From Pseudoalteromonas sp. 0303 (GTDB lineage: Bacteria; Pseudomonadota; Gammaproteobacteria; Enterobacterales; Alteromonadaceae), in assembly GCF_013349995.1 (NCBI RefSeq), contig NZ_JABVXF010000032.1, positions 1-49,126 of the forward strand: a DNA stretch of 49,126 nt. Direction: 5' to 3'. This document shows, piece after piece, positions 9,072 to 17,143 of the stretch (the first letter of the stretch is position 1; each line of letters opens with the position of its first letter). Both the position numbers and the translations under genes were made by a program. The notes under the pieces are model-generated. The model saw nothing but the letters and a program-made list of their open reading frames with translations, was not told where the DNA came from and did not search any database.

Positions 9072-10064
9072 TCAATTAATGAGCCCTGTGAGTTCAAGCA
9101 GACGTTTATCGCTTTGTAGTTTCGCTTGTTGCCAATTTATTCGAGCCCAATATTTGGCCTTGGTCATATTTCTATTTATAGTTAAATAATACCAAGCCAA
9201 ATCACTTGCGTGATAGGTGTCTTGTCTCAATTCCCTTAGTGTTACTCGCTTTGTCATCTGTTCTTGCCATTTAGTCGATTTGCTTTTAACTTTTTCAGCT
9301 TGTGCTAAACGCAGTAAAATAGCATCTTCAAGGTTGGCATTTTCAGCTGTTAAAACGGCTAAAGTAGAAAGCACTGCCGAGCCATTTTTTTGAGCTAATT
9401 GTGCATCAGCCCAAAGAACCACTAGACTTACTGGTGCCGTTTTTAAATCAACGTTACTAAGATACGATAAAGCTTGTTCTGAGTAGCCTAATCTATATGC
9501 CATTTCAGCGAGTACATGACGAGTATTAATACTCATAGATGAAGAGCTCGCTATTTTTTGAAGCCCTTCATAGCTTTGTTTTAGTTCTCCATTTTGACTT
9601 TTAACATCTAGAGAACATGTCGATATTGTTTCAATGCTTGCTAAGCCAAACAATGATAAGCACTGACCTAGCGCTTCATCAAATTTACCCTTTACCATCA
9701 ACAAATTAGCTTTAAGTAAAATAGCATTAACGTGCTGAGGAGCTTGTTCGGTTACATCCGTGAGGATCCGAATTGCCTCGTCAAATTGATGTTCACGTTG
9801 TAATACTCGTGCATAAAAGTAATGTATATCAGGATCATCGGAAAGTGTAACTTTATGCTCTAAGTAACGCTTTAAAATACCTTGATTGCTTTCGGTGTTA
9901 CCAACATGTTGGCTTTCTGACAAAAGCTTGTTCAGCTGCGCTTTAGTAAAGTCGGTTTTGATCTTCTTGCTGGAAACGGCTATGACATCTGAATCTTTTG
10001 GAGTATAAGGTTCAGCATGAACACAGACACTAATAACCATCGCAATGTAAAATAAATATTTCAT
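9072..10064 (-). CDS. secreted TPR-repeat protein
   Basis: The 330-residue protein has a signal peptide (cleavage near CVHAEP) and TPR-like helical repeats over most of its length. Examples are the segment beginning YFYARVLQREHQFDEAIRIL at about 102 and the following NAILLKANLLMVKGKFDEAL. TPR domains mediate protein contacts, so it probably assembles or scaffolds the other envelope products of the operon. Strong Shine-Dalgarno GGAGAAATC. It stands 39 bp after the Ig-like lipoprotein gene and 8 bp before the HupE-like gene. I cannot assign a specific partner. Confidence 0.8.
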   Translation of the reverse strand: MKYLFYIAMVISVCVHAEPYTPKDSDVIAVSSKKIKTDFTKAQLNKLLSESQHVGNTESNQGILKRYLEHKVTLSDDPDIHYFYARVLQREHQFDEAIRILTDVTEQAPQHVNAILLKANLLMVKGKFDEALGQCLSLFGLASIETISTCSLDVKSQNGELKQSYEGLQKIASSSSMSINTRHVLAEMAYRLGYSEQALSYLSNVDLKTAPVSLVVLWADAQLAQKNGSAVLSTLAVLTAENANLEDAILLRLAQAEKVKSKSTKWQEQMTKRVTLRELRQDTYHASDLAWYYLTINRNMTKAKYWARINWQQAKLQSDKRLLELTGLIN

Positions 10065-10103
10065 GATTTCTCCAAAGAAAAGCCATCCGTGGCCAAGATT
10101 TAA

Positions 10104-10625
10104 CTAATTCCCGTTCACCAAATCATCAAAATTTGCTTCATTACCCGTATTTATAAATTCACGGCCATTGAGTCTTAAAGGCTGCGCACTAGAGTCCTGA
10201 CTAAATGCGGCCCGTCCTATTGATGCAAAATCAACTTGCAATGTTTCTATGGTGATACTAACAGTCGCTGTAGCCTGACTATTAACGCCATCACTGACTG
10301 CAAATTGAAAACTATCCGAACCTACGGTCTCAGGGTTAGGTGTGTAGCTATAGCTGCCATCAGAATTAACATTTACGGTGCCTAAATTTGGTTCACTCAC
10401 TAAACTGTACGTTAATTCATCGCCATCAGGGTCCGAGCCTTCAAGCATGTCGTTAATGACGACTTCAGTTTTGGTAGTAACCATTGCATCAACAGCGCTT
10501 GGTGCATTATTGACAGGTTCAGGCTTCATCGTATTTTTGTCATCTTTGTCATTATCACTACAGGCTGTTAATAATCCTGTGATAATAATGAGTGTGATGC
10601 TTGAGAATTTAAAATTACGCATCAT
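10104..10625 (-). CDS. lipoprotein with a cadherin/Big-type Ig-like domain
   Basis: A 173-residue lipoprotein with lipobox LTAC followed by a short acidic linker, then one Ig-like or cadherin-like beta domain. The domain has the typical SDPDGDELTYSLV and GSYSYTPNPETVGSDSFQF signatures. The remaining 45 residues form an unassigned C-terminal tail. Such domains usually bind Ca2+ and mediate surface adhesion. The ATG at 10625 has the Shine-Dalgarno GAGGAAA; an in-frame ATG at 10637 overlaps the DUF4331 stop (TAATG) and cannot be excluded. It lies between the DUF4331 and TPR genes in the same operon. Confidence 0.78.
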   Translation of the reverse strand: MMRNFKFSSITLIIITGLLTACSDNDKDDKNTMKPEPVNNAPSAVDAMVTTKTEVVINDMLEGSDPDGDELTYSLVSEPNLGTVNVNSDGSYSYTPNPETVGSDSFQFAVSDGVNSQATATVSITIETLQVDFASIGRAAFSQDSSAQPLRLNGREFINTGNEANFDDLVNGN

Positions 10626-10636
10626 TAATTTCCTCA

Positions 10637-12229
10637 TTACTTAGAGCCGGCAATCGGGGTAGCAAGATAAGGAAAACTGCTCTCCATCATACTTGCATCA
10701 AGTGGTGCACCATCTGTAAATGGAACATTACCTACACTTGCATCCTCTGCTGTACACAAGCCAAGATCAGTATCTGTGCCATTAACTGGGATTGGGTAAC
10801 ATAAGCGACCCATTACTACACGTAATGCAATGTCGACTACGTCATCACCAGGTCGACGACCATTAGGGAAACCTGCTAAATCATCACCAGCTACACCAAA
10901 AGCTGATTGCTCACTTTGTGGAGTTGCAGCGATAGCTGTATTTAAACGCAGCATTTCAGATGGCGTAACAGTTGAAAGTTGATTAACACCAGGGAAACCC
11001 GTTAAAAATGCTGTAACTAAATCATTTCTTGGGAAGTTAGTAGGCGCCAATGTTTCAATATTGGTACCCAGCGTTGAATTCACAGCATCTTTAAATAAGA
11101 TGTTTAAAAGCTCAGGTAGTGAAGGGTGGGTTACATAATCAGCAAATTGTGTATCATCAGATGGCGCTGATGTTGAAAATGTATCTTTATCTTTCAAGCC
11201 AATAACTAACTCATTGACCAATGGGTTACCAAGGCGAGAAACCTGTGTTAACGCACCGCCATTTACTGCTGGTTTAGCAAATGATGCATTCGGGTTTAAT
11301 ATACGTGCTTGTGGTAAGCTTGCAGTTGTCCAACTACCAATTGTGCCATTACCTTCACCTGTTACACAGGCTTTTGGTACTTCGACAGCAATTGAAGTGA
11401 CATTTTTCATTGCTAAATCATCATTATCGGCTGATTGCGTGATACCTCCAGGGAACCCTTCACCATCGCCCGCGCCAGGCGAACTGTCACCTTCGACTGG
11501 AACATAATTAACAAGGTCAAATGTTTTGCCCAGATTCACTACAAATGGGTCTTTTCTTTGACCTACAAACACTTTACCCATGCCATCACAGCCTGGAAGT
11601 GCGACATTATAAATAAATTGATCAGCGTATTCTTGGTATGAAGCCATCGATGAGAATGTCTTATTACCAATGTAATCGAGTGGTTTATAAAAATCATTGC
11701 TGCTATTTGAGGTGTTAGTCAGCATGCTTTTTGTGCCAGAACGTTGTGGGCCAGAAATAACACTCACAGTATATGACTCACTGAAATTAACGGCAGAATT
11801 ATTACCTGCAGAAACTCCACCGACATTTTTTAGAGGAACAGCAACTGTTCTTTGATTACCTTCAGGTCCAACAGTAAGTGCTACACCCATATTATTGTTT
11901 GGCAACATACTTTTGAAATTAAATGCAAATGTCATATCTTCAATAGCATCACCATCGTTATCAATATGGATGCTATAAGTCGCGTCTGGATCCATCGCAA
12001 AGTAGTTTGGCCCGCCATAGGCATCTTGCAAAGGAATATAATTGGCAATAAAGGTTACGTAGTCACCTCGGCCTTCTTCGTAACTATTAAAGGCATAAAA
12101 GTCTGTCGAATCTAACGTTGGAAAGCGCGTAATATTTGGCGCTTCACGATGGCTAGATGCTTCAGATATAGAAGTAAATAAGGTACTACAAACTGCAATC
12201 GTAATTAGAGATGGTATTACTTTCTTCAT
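10637..12229 (-). CDS. secreted DUF4331 family protein
   Basis: The 530-residue protein has a cleavable signal peptide (to about residue 24) and begins its mature part with SSHREAP, the hallmark of DUF4331. It then has DSTDFYAFNSYE and an acidic HIDNDGDAIEDMTF segment. The family is widespread, exported and of unknown biochemical function. It is first in an operon with an Ig-like lipoprotein, a TPR protein and a HupE-like membrane protein. Its start has the Shine-Dalgarno AGGAAAAAG. A GCATCC-N16-CGTTAC promoter lies 36 bp upstream and matches the one in front of the neighbouring ECF sigma gene, so that sigma factor probably drives it. Confidence 0.85.
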   Translation of the reverse strand: MKKVIPSLITIAVCSTLFTSISEASSHREAPNITRFPTLDSTDFYAFNSYEEGRGDYVTFIANYIPLQDAYGGPNYFAMDPDATYSIHIDNDGDAIEDMTFAFNFKSMLPNNNMGVALTVGPEGNQRTVAVPLKNVGGVSAGNNSAVNFSESYTVSVISGPQRSGTKSMLTNTSNSSNDFYKPLDYIGNKTFSSMASYQEYADQFIYNVALPGCDGMGKVFVGQRKDPFVVNLGKTFDLVNYVPVEGDSSPGAGDGEGFPGGITQSADNDDLAMKNVTSIAVEVPKACVTGEGNGTIGSWTTASLPQARILNPNASFAKPAVNGGALTQVSRLGNPLVNELVIGLKDKDTFSTSAPSDDTQFADYVTHPSLPELLNILFKDAVNSTLGTNIETLAPTNFPRNDLVTAFLTGFPGVNQLSTVTPSEMLRLNTAIAATPQSEQSAFGVAGDDLAGFPNGRRPGDDVVDIALRVVMGRLCYPIPVNGTDTDLGLCTAEDASVGNVPFTDGAPLDASMMESSFPYLATPIAGSK

Positions 12230-12264
12230 GACTTTTTCCTTAGTTTTAATTTAAGTCATTTCTA

Positions 12265-12292
12265 GTAACGTACTGGCAATCTTATTGGATGC
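12265..12292 (-). promoter_or_regulatory. ECF-type promoter of the DUF4331 operon
   Basis: Read on the minus strand, GCATCC (12292-12287) and CGTTAC (12270-12265) are 16 bp apart. The sigma operon promoter at 13589-13616 has the same elements and the same spacing. CGTT-type -10 elements are usual for ECF sigma factors, and the -35 resembles the CATCC of SigK-type promoters. Confidence 0.65.
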
Positions 12293-12321
12293 AAAAAAGT
12301 TAATATTTTCTATAAAAAGTA

Positions 12322-12347
12322 AAAAGCCGTGTTTGAACACGGCTTTT
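12322..12347. terminator. bidirectional rho-independent terminator
   Basis: Stem AAAAGCCGTGT with ACACGGCTTTT, loop TTGA. It lies three bases beyond the anti-sigma stop and ends that operon before the DUF4331 promoter, so the two operons are transcribed separately. Confidence 0.85.
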
Positions 12348-12350
12348 AAT

Positions 12351-13040
12351 TTACAAAATAATGAGTTCTGCAGTGAAAAGTACCTCGGTTGGAGAGCCAT
12401 TTGGCGAGCCTCCTAGAGGCTCTAAACTGATAGCCAGTAGTGAAATTTCTGTCGCATCAAACTCTATGTGTTTTGATAATTCAAGTGTTCCCGATTTTGG
12501 AAGTAAACCTAAAGAAACCGGCGCATCTTTACCTTTTAAGATCATCCATAGCTCATAATCTTTATCAGTGCGCGGAACAAGTGCTGTTGCAGCTCGAATC
12601 GATAAGTTTTCATCTTTTACATCAATAAACCAAAGGGGTTGTTCAGCCTCATTTTTAAAAAGGGCTATTTGTTCTGATTTAACTTTCGTTATTTCCTGAG
12701 GTTGCCAAATAATTAAAGCTAACACTATACATGCAGCCGAAGCGATGAGTGACCAAGCTTGTAATATCGATGATTTAGATTTATTTGGCTTGTTTGTTAT
12801 AGGTATTACCTGAGGATCGATCCTGCTAACAATTTTCTGCCAAACATGTTCATCTGGAGGCACAGATTCTATTGAACTTGCAAGATTGTTCAAGTGTTGT
12901 TCCCACATCCAAGTTGCTTCACGTGCCCGCGTTGAAGTTAGCATTAACCGAGTGAATCTATCTCTTGCTGAACCACGTAATGTCCCCAGTACATATTCAG
13001 CCGCTAACATATCAATGAGTGTTTGATTTTCATAATTCAT
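12351..13040 (-). CDS. RskA-like membrane anti-sigma factor
   Basis: The 229-residue protein has an N-terminal cytosolic sigma-binding region with AAEYVLGTLRGSARDRFTRL (about residues 13-32). A single TM helix is near 93-112, and the periplasmic domain is typical of anti-sigma-K factors, with YELWMILKG and a C-terminal beta-rich end. It should hold the adjacent ECF sigma at the membrane until a periplasmic signal releases it, perhaps by regulated proteolysis as for RskA. The ATG at 13040 overlaps the sigma stop codon by four bases (ATGA), which is chosen over a GTG at 13052. The signal is unknown. Confidence 0.85.
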   Translation of the reverse strand: MNYENQTLIDMLAAEYVLGTLRGSARDRFTRLMLTSTRAREATWMWEQHLNNLASSIESVPPDEHVWQKIVSRIDPQVIPITNKPNKSKSSILQAWSLIASAACIVLALIIWQPQEITKVKSEQIALFKNEAEQPLWFIDVKDENLSIRAATALVPRTDKDYELWMILKGKDAPVSLGLLPKSGTLELSKHIEFDATEISLLAISLEPLGGSPNGSPTEVLFTAELIIL

Positions 13041-13567
13041 AGCGTTAAGCACCTTTGTAGTTGCTGTAAACCACGTCGGATCCAGCTTTTGACTGTTCCA
13101 AGCGGTGTCGCGATGTGGTCAACTAATTCGTGATGAGTCAAACCTCTATAGTATGCTAAATGAATAGCCTGTCTTTGCTGAGGATCAAGCTGTTCGATAC
13201 AATCTACCAATTTGCTGTTGTCTTCATAATTAACATCAATATGTAAATCATCTAAATCCTCATTTTCATCAACAAGAGTTTGTTCTTTACGGACTTTGTG
13301 ATGGCGAATCATATCTAGGCTTCGATATCTAACTATGCTGATCATCCAAGACATAACAGCGCCTTTAGATGATTGATATTCACTTGCGTTATGCCAAACT
13401 TTAACAATTGCATCTTGTAAAGCTTCCTCGGCGTGCGCACGATTGCCAAGCATCTTAAGACTTATTGCGAAAAGTGTTGCGCTGGTCTTCTGATATAAGT
13501 GACCAAAAGCAATTTTATCGCCTTTAGCTGTAGCACTTAATAGGGTTAATAATTCATCGTTTTCCAT
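13037..13567 (-). CDS. ECF RNA polymerase sigma factor (SigK-like group)
   Basis: The 176-residue protein has sigma region 2 (about 10-85, with AEEALQDAIVKVWHNA and WMISIVRYRSLDMIRHH) and region 4 (about 120-172, with PQQRQAIHLAYYRGLTHHEL and PLGTVKSWIRRGL). There is no region 3, as expected for ECF factors. It is paired with an RskA-like anti-sigma and preceded by GCATCT-N16-CGTTAT, so it probably activates its own gene. The same motif in front of the DUF4331 operon makes that operon its clearest target. Confidence 0.9.
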   Translation of the reverse strand: MENDELLTLLSATAKGDKIAFGHLYQKTSATLFAISLKMLGNRAHAEEALQDAIVKVWHNASEYQSSKGAVMSWMISIVRYRSLDMIRHHKVRKEQTLVDENEDLDDLHIDVNYEDNSKLVDCIEQLDPQQRQAIHLAYYRGLTHHELVDHIATPLGTVKSWIRRGLQQLQRCLTL

Positions 13568-13902
13568 AGATTTCCTTTGTTATTATTAATAACGATTAGC
13601 TGACAGTTTTAGATGCAATTCATTTATGTTTTTACAAAAAGAATGGTTTAATTTTGTAAAAGTAATTCTTTTCCATTAGTTAGCGTAGCAGGGTTGCAAG
13701 ACAAGGCAAACTTACATGTGAATATTATGTAAATTTGTGTAAGTTATTCATAAAATTGTGAAAAAATGTCCTAAACTAAAATAGTAAGCTTTTTTATAAA
13801 TGCTAAGTTACTGATTTTAAATAGCTAGTAGGGTTAATTTAACGGCTTTTACTGGAGTGAAACTTGCAACGTAGTATGCAATTAGAATAACAAGGAGTGA
13901 TT
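13568..13902. other. divergent intergenic region between sigma operon and phosphatase-kinase gene
   Basis: This 335-bp region contains no convincing gene. Its left side holds the ECF promoter of the sigma operon. The rest is AT-rich and must contain the rightward promoter for the phosphatase-kinase gene, but I could not pick -35/-10 boxes with confidence. Confidence 0.6.
13589..13616 (-). promoter_or_regulatory. autoregulatory ECF-type promoter of the sigma/anti-sigma operon
   Basis: Minus strand GCATCT (13616-13611), a 16-bp spacer, then CGTTAT (13594-13589), 22 bp before the sigma start codon. It matches the motif before the DUF4331 operon in sequence and spacing. Confidence 0.65.
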
Positions 13903-15525
13903 ATGTGGGCAGCATTTAGTTACTTAGCTTTAGCGATTGTATTTATAATTGCGGCTATTCGGGTAGAAACTGTTTACTTTGCGCTGTTTTTTTATTGGAC
14001 GGCTTTGTCGTTGCTATTGGTGAGTGGCGCATACTTTTTTAATATCGCACGTATTTTCAGAAAACGTGAAAATGGCGTTATTCCTATCTATATTCGTTGG
14101 GCTTTTATTCCATTTTTATTGGGTGCACAACTTTACAATGCTTGGTCGAGAAAGCACGACAAAGTGCCACCATTACAACAAATTAATGAGCATTTATTTT
14201 TAGCTTGCCGTTTATTTCCTTCAGATATAGACACCATGAAAGAAATGGGTATCACGGCTATTCTAGATGTAACTTGTGAGTTTGATGGCCTTGAATGGTC
14301 TTCTACGCAAGAGAATATTCGTTATTTAAATATCCCTGTACTTGATCATAGCGTACCTACACGTGCGCAATTACACCAAGCGATTAATTGGATTGACCAT
14401 CAAGTAAAAGCAGATAGACGTGTTGTAGTTCATTGCGCTTTAGGGCGTGGCCGTTCAGTATTTGTGATGGCAGCTTACTTACTTAGCCAAAACAAAGATG
14501 CCGATGTGCACCAAGTACTCGCACAAATTAAAGAGACACGAGAAACTGCAAATTTAAACAAGCGCCAGCTGCGTCATCTTGTGCGTCGCCATCGTAGAGG
14601 TGACTTACTAATCAAAAATAAAGCTGTGCTCATTGCTAATCCTGTTTCTGGCACAAAACTGTGGGAAGCTAAACGTAAGCAAATTACATCTCGTTTGTCT
14701 GAGTATTACGATTTAACTGTTTACACCACGTCAGAACAAGTAAATGGTACTGAGTTAGCCAAAGAAGCACTTGAATTGAACCCTGATGTAGTCATCGCAT
14801 GCGGTGGCGATGGCACAGTAACAGAGGTGGCAAGTGTACTTGTTAATACAGACTGTAAACTGGGTATTATTCCTTTAGGTACTGCCAATGCCCTCGCTCA
14901 TGTGTTGATGGGTATACAATCGAAGCTTATTCCGGTAGAGCAGGCGTGTGAGCTAATAATTGAAGGGCAGGCGAGTCGGATAGATACCGCTGTATGTAAT
15001 GGCGAGCGTATGTTATTACTAGCAGGGATTGGTTTTGAACAAAAGATGATTGAAAAAGCCCATCGTGATGCTAAAAATGAGTCTGGGCAATTAGCGTATT
15101 TACAAGGATTTTGGCAAGCATTAGGTGAGCATGAAGCTCAAGAATACGTTGTTACTCTTGATAATAACGATGAGCAAACAATCAATACCACCAGTTTAAT
15201 CATCGCTAACGCAGCGCCATTTACTACTTTACTTGCTCAATCTGCAGGGCAGCCAGATCATCAAGATGGTTTACTCGATGTAAATTGGCTAACACCTAGT
15301 GCCGATTCTAAAGCGAGTACTTTAAGTATTGCGGAGTTAGTGTTCTCAAGTATTACGCAAACTAGTTTTGCCATTAACAGTCACCACACAAATGCTAAAC
15401 GAGTGACAGTAAGCGCAGAAAAAGGATTGAGCTATGTTATTGATGGTGAAGTGAAAACCGCAGATAAACTAGAGGTAGAGATATCACCGAAATCGCTTTC
15501 GGTGATGGTAGCAGCTGAAGATTAA
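13903..15525 (+). CDS. fusion of membrane-anchored dual-specificity phosphatase and lipid (diacylglycerol-type) kinase
   Basis: The 540-residue protein has three hydrophobic segments in the first 85 residues. A dual-specificity phosphatase domain follows (about 95-225), with the complete CX5R signature HCALGRGRS (Cys178, Arg184) and a plausible general acid in VLDHSVP. A DAGK/YegS-like catalytic domain follows from about 240 to the end, with IANPVSG, the nucleotide motif GGDGT (301-305) and PLGTANALA. It probably acts on membrane lipids, removing and adding phosphate on different lipids or headgroups, but the substrates are unknown. The ATG at 13903 has Shine-Dalgarno AAGGAG five bases upstream; a GTG at 13897 overlaps that site and is rejected. 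Confidence 0.87.
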   Translation: MWAAFSYLALAIVFIIAAIRVETVYFALFFYWTALSLLLVSGAYFFNIARIFRKRENGVIPIYIRWAFIPFLLGAQLYNAWSRKHDKVPPLQQINEHLFLACRLFPSDIDTMKEMGITAILDVTCEFDGLEWSSTQENIRYLNIPVLDHSVPTRAQLHQAINWIDHQVKADRRVVVHCALGRGRSVFVMAAYLLSQNKDADVHQVLAQIKETRETANLNKRQLRHLVRRHRRGDLLIKNKAVLIANPVSGTKLWEAKRKQITSRLSEYYDLTVYTTSEQVNGTELAKEALELNPDVVIACGGDGTVTEVASVLVNTDCKLGIIPLGTANALAHVLMGIQSKLIPVEQACELIIEGQASRIDTAVCNGERMLLLAGIGFEQKMIEKAHRDAKNESGQLAYLQGFWQALGEHEAQEYVVTLDNNDEQTINTTSLIIANAAPFTTLLAQSAGQPDHQDGLLDVNWLTPSADSKASTLSIAELVFSSITQTSFAINSHHTNAKRVTVSAEKGLSYVIDGEVKTADKLEVEISPKSLSVMVAAED

Positions 15526-15529
15526 GTGG

Positions 15530-15796
15530 TTACTTTTTGATGCTTTTCCATTGGAAAGTGCCATCATCAGCTAGGTCATTATTGATAAAGGTATCAATAT
15601 ATAACTGCTCTACTTTTTCTCGTGCCCAAGGGGTCTTTCGTAAAAATTTAAGACTCGACTTTACACTTGGGTCATTCTGAAAGCAGCGTACATCTACGTG
15701 CGCTGCCATACCTTCCCAACCAAGTTTTTCTTCAAGTTTAGTAACGATGTCGGCTAATTTAACGCCATGTAACGGATTATTTGGTTGATTGTCCAT
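15530..15796 (-). CDS. VF530 family (DUF2132) small DNA-binding-type protein
   Basis: An 88-residue protein with the family pattern NNPLHGVKLADIVTKLEEKL, then RCFQNDPSVKSSLKFLRK and TPWAREKVEQLY. It is near the usual length. VF530 proteins have a double-stranded-DNA-binding fold by structure, but their cellular role is not settled. Its stop is 4 bp from that of the convergent phosphatase-kinase gene. Confidence 0.85.
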   Translation of the reverse strand: MDNQPNNPLHGVKLADIVTKLEEKLGWEGMAAHVDVRCFQNDPSVKSSLKFLRKTPWAREKVEQLYIDTFINNDLADDGTFQWKSIKK

Positions 15797-15852
15797 GATA
15801 AATCTTAGGTTATTTGCAACAGCGCAATAGTACTCTATCTGTGCGTTTTAAG

Positions 15853-16152
15853 CTAATTGACGTGAATCGTTTTCGCTTGTTTAGGGTAAATAATCTCGCC
15901 ATTAGCACTTAGTCTGAGCCAAGCCAAATCACTGTTTGAAAAATTAGGCTGTTTGGCAGTGCAAATTAACCTAATATCGCCAACGGCAATATAGGCACCT
16001 TCGGTATAGCGTTTATTTTCATACCAACACACTTTTTGATTGTTTAATGCCTCTTGACCATCAAGCACGATTAGTGGTTTTTCCTTTGCTAGCGCTTGGT
16101 TTAGAAACGCTAAAGTAAACAAAGTACTTAACAGTAAAATTTTCTTTAACAA
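15853..16152 (-). CDS. small secreted protein, DUF1496-like
   Basis: A 99-residue protein with an N-terminal signal peptide (cleavage near ALAKE) and the motif VCWYENKRYTEGAYIAVGD followed by a second Cys in RLICTAKQ. This resembles the DUF1496 family of unknown function, with two cysteines that could form a disulfide in the periplasm. The start is a TTG at 16152, supported by a strong Shine-Dalgarno GGGAGG six bases upstream. Confidence 0.65.
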   Translation of the reverse strand: MLKKILLLSTLFTLAFLNQALAKEKPLIVLDGQEALNNQKVCWYENKRYTEGAYIAVGDIRLICTAKQPNFSNSDLAWLRLSANGEIIYPKQAKTIHVN

Positions 16153-16229
16153 AATACGCCTCCCGTTGGGCAGATCTGTATAACTACACTAAGCTTATGA
16201 CAAGGAATAAATAATAAAAAGGTGAACAC

Positions 16230-16460
16230 ATGCAATTTGATAAAAATATGATCGACGAACTAACCCTGCTTGCAAAATTTCCTCGCAACTCTCAAATGCA
16301 GGGAATTAAAATTCACTCTGATGCCGAAAGCTCAATTAAAGATGCAGCAAAACGTCTTTATGATAAAGGTATTACAGATAGTCCTGATGGTGGCTACTTA
16401 ACCGACTTAGGGCTCGATTTAATTAACCATGTGAGTGTGATTAACTCAGCGCTTAGATAA
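16230..16460 (+). CDS. TIGR02647-type small conserved protein
   Basis: A 76-residue protein with the family landmarks ELTLLAKF, GIKIHSDAESSIKDAAKRLY and DGGYLTDLG. The family is common in gammaproteobacteria and its function is unknown. The ATG has the Shine-Dalgarno AGGTGA. A strong terminator follows directly. Confidence 0.8.
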   Translation: MQFDKNMIDELTLLAKFPRNSQMQGIKIHSDAESSIKDAAKRLYDKGITDSPDGGYLTDLGLDLINHVSVINSALR

Positions 16461-16466
16461 AAAATA

Positions 16467-16495
16467 AAAAAGGCCCGAAGCGTTCGGGCCTTTTT
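16467..16495. terminator. bidirectional rho-independent terminator
   Basis: AAAAAGGCCCGAA paired with TTCGGGCCTTTTT around a GCG loop. It serves the gene at 16230 and, on the other strand, the hmgA-maiA operon. Confidence 0.9.
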
Positions 16496-16513
16496 AACTA
16501 CAAATCTTAAAGC

Positions 16514-17143
16514 CTAAATTGCATCTGGCTGATTTTGTGGTGCAGCATCAATAAAGGCATCAAGCTTATTACATTGCTCATATACAGCAGCAATTTTAGG
16601 GTACTTGGTCATATCAACCTTAAAGCGCAAGGCATTAAATACTTGCGGCACTAAGCACACATCAGCAAGCGTTGGTTTGTTGCCCACACAAAAAGTATTC
16701 GCTTCATCAAGTAGTTTTTCGATACTCTCAAAGCCAACTTCTACCCAATGCTTATACCAGGTCGTTTTTGCTTCTTCATCAACACCAAGATCGTTAGCCA
16801 AGTACTTTAATACACGCAAATTATCGATAGGGTGAATATCGCACGCTACGGCATAACATAAATTACGGATCTGAGCTTTTTGCCATGCATCACCCGTTAA
16901 AAGAGGCGTTTCTGGATGAGTTTCTTCTAACCACTCTAAAATAGCCAGCGATTGCGCAAGTACACCTTGCTCAGTTTCAAGTGCAGGCAATAACCCTTGT
17001 GGGTTTTTAGCTAGGTACTCGTCGCTTTGTTGTTCTGATTTTAATAAATTAACCGTCACCAACTCGTGATCAATGTTCTTTAAATTAAGCGCAATGCGAA
17101 CTCGGTATGCAGCTGATGAACGAAAATAGCTATAAAGTTTCAT
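16514..17143 (-). CDS. maiA: maleylacetoacetate isomerase (zeta-class glutathione transferase)
   Basis: Isomerises 4-maleylacetoacetate to 4-fumarylacetoacetate in tyrosine/phenylalanine breakdown, using glutathione. The 209-residue protein has an N-terminal thioredoxin-like domain starting MKLYSYFRSSAAYRVRIAL, where SSAAYR matches the zeta-class active-site motif SS-x-x-x-R. The C-terminal helical domain includes NKPTLADVCLVPQVFNA. Its start overlaps the hmgA stop by one base, so the two are coupled. The next step, fumarylacetoacetase, is not in the window. Confidence 0.92.
   Translation of the reverse strand: MKLYSYFRSSAAYRVRIALNLKNIDHELVTVNLLKSEQQSDEYLAKNPQGLLPALETEQGVLAQSLAILEWLEETHPETPLLTGDAWQKAQIRNLCYAVACDIHPIDNLRVLKYLANDLGVDEEAKTTWYKHWVEVGFESIEKLLDEANTFCVGNKPTLADVCLVPQVFNALRFKVDMTKYPKIAAVYEQCNKLDAFIDAAPQNQPDAI

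Noticed and set aside
9064..9075. TTG start at 9075 for the HupE-like gene
   Set aside because: The ATG at 9063 has a clear GAGGAAA Shine-Dalgarno and begins a normal signal peptide.
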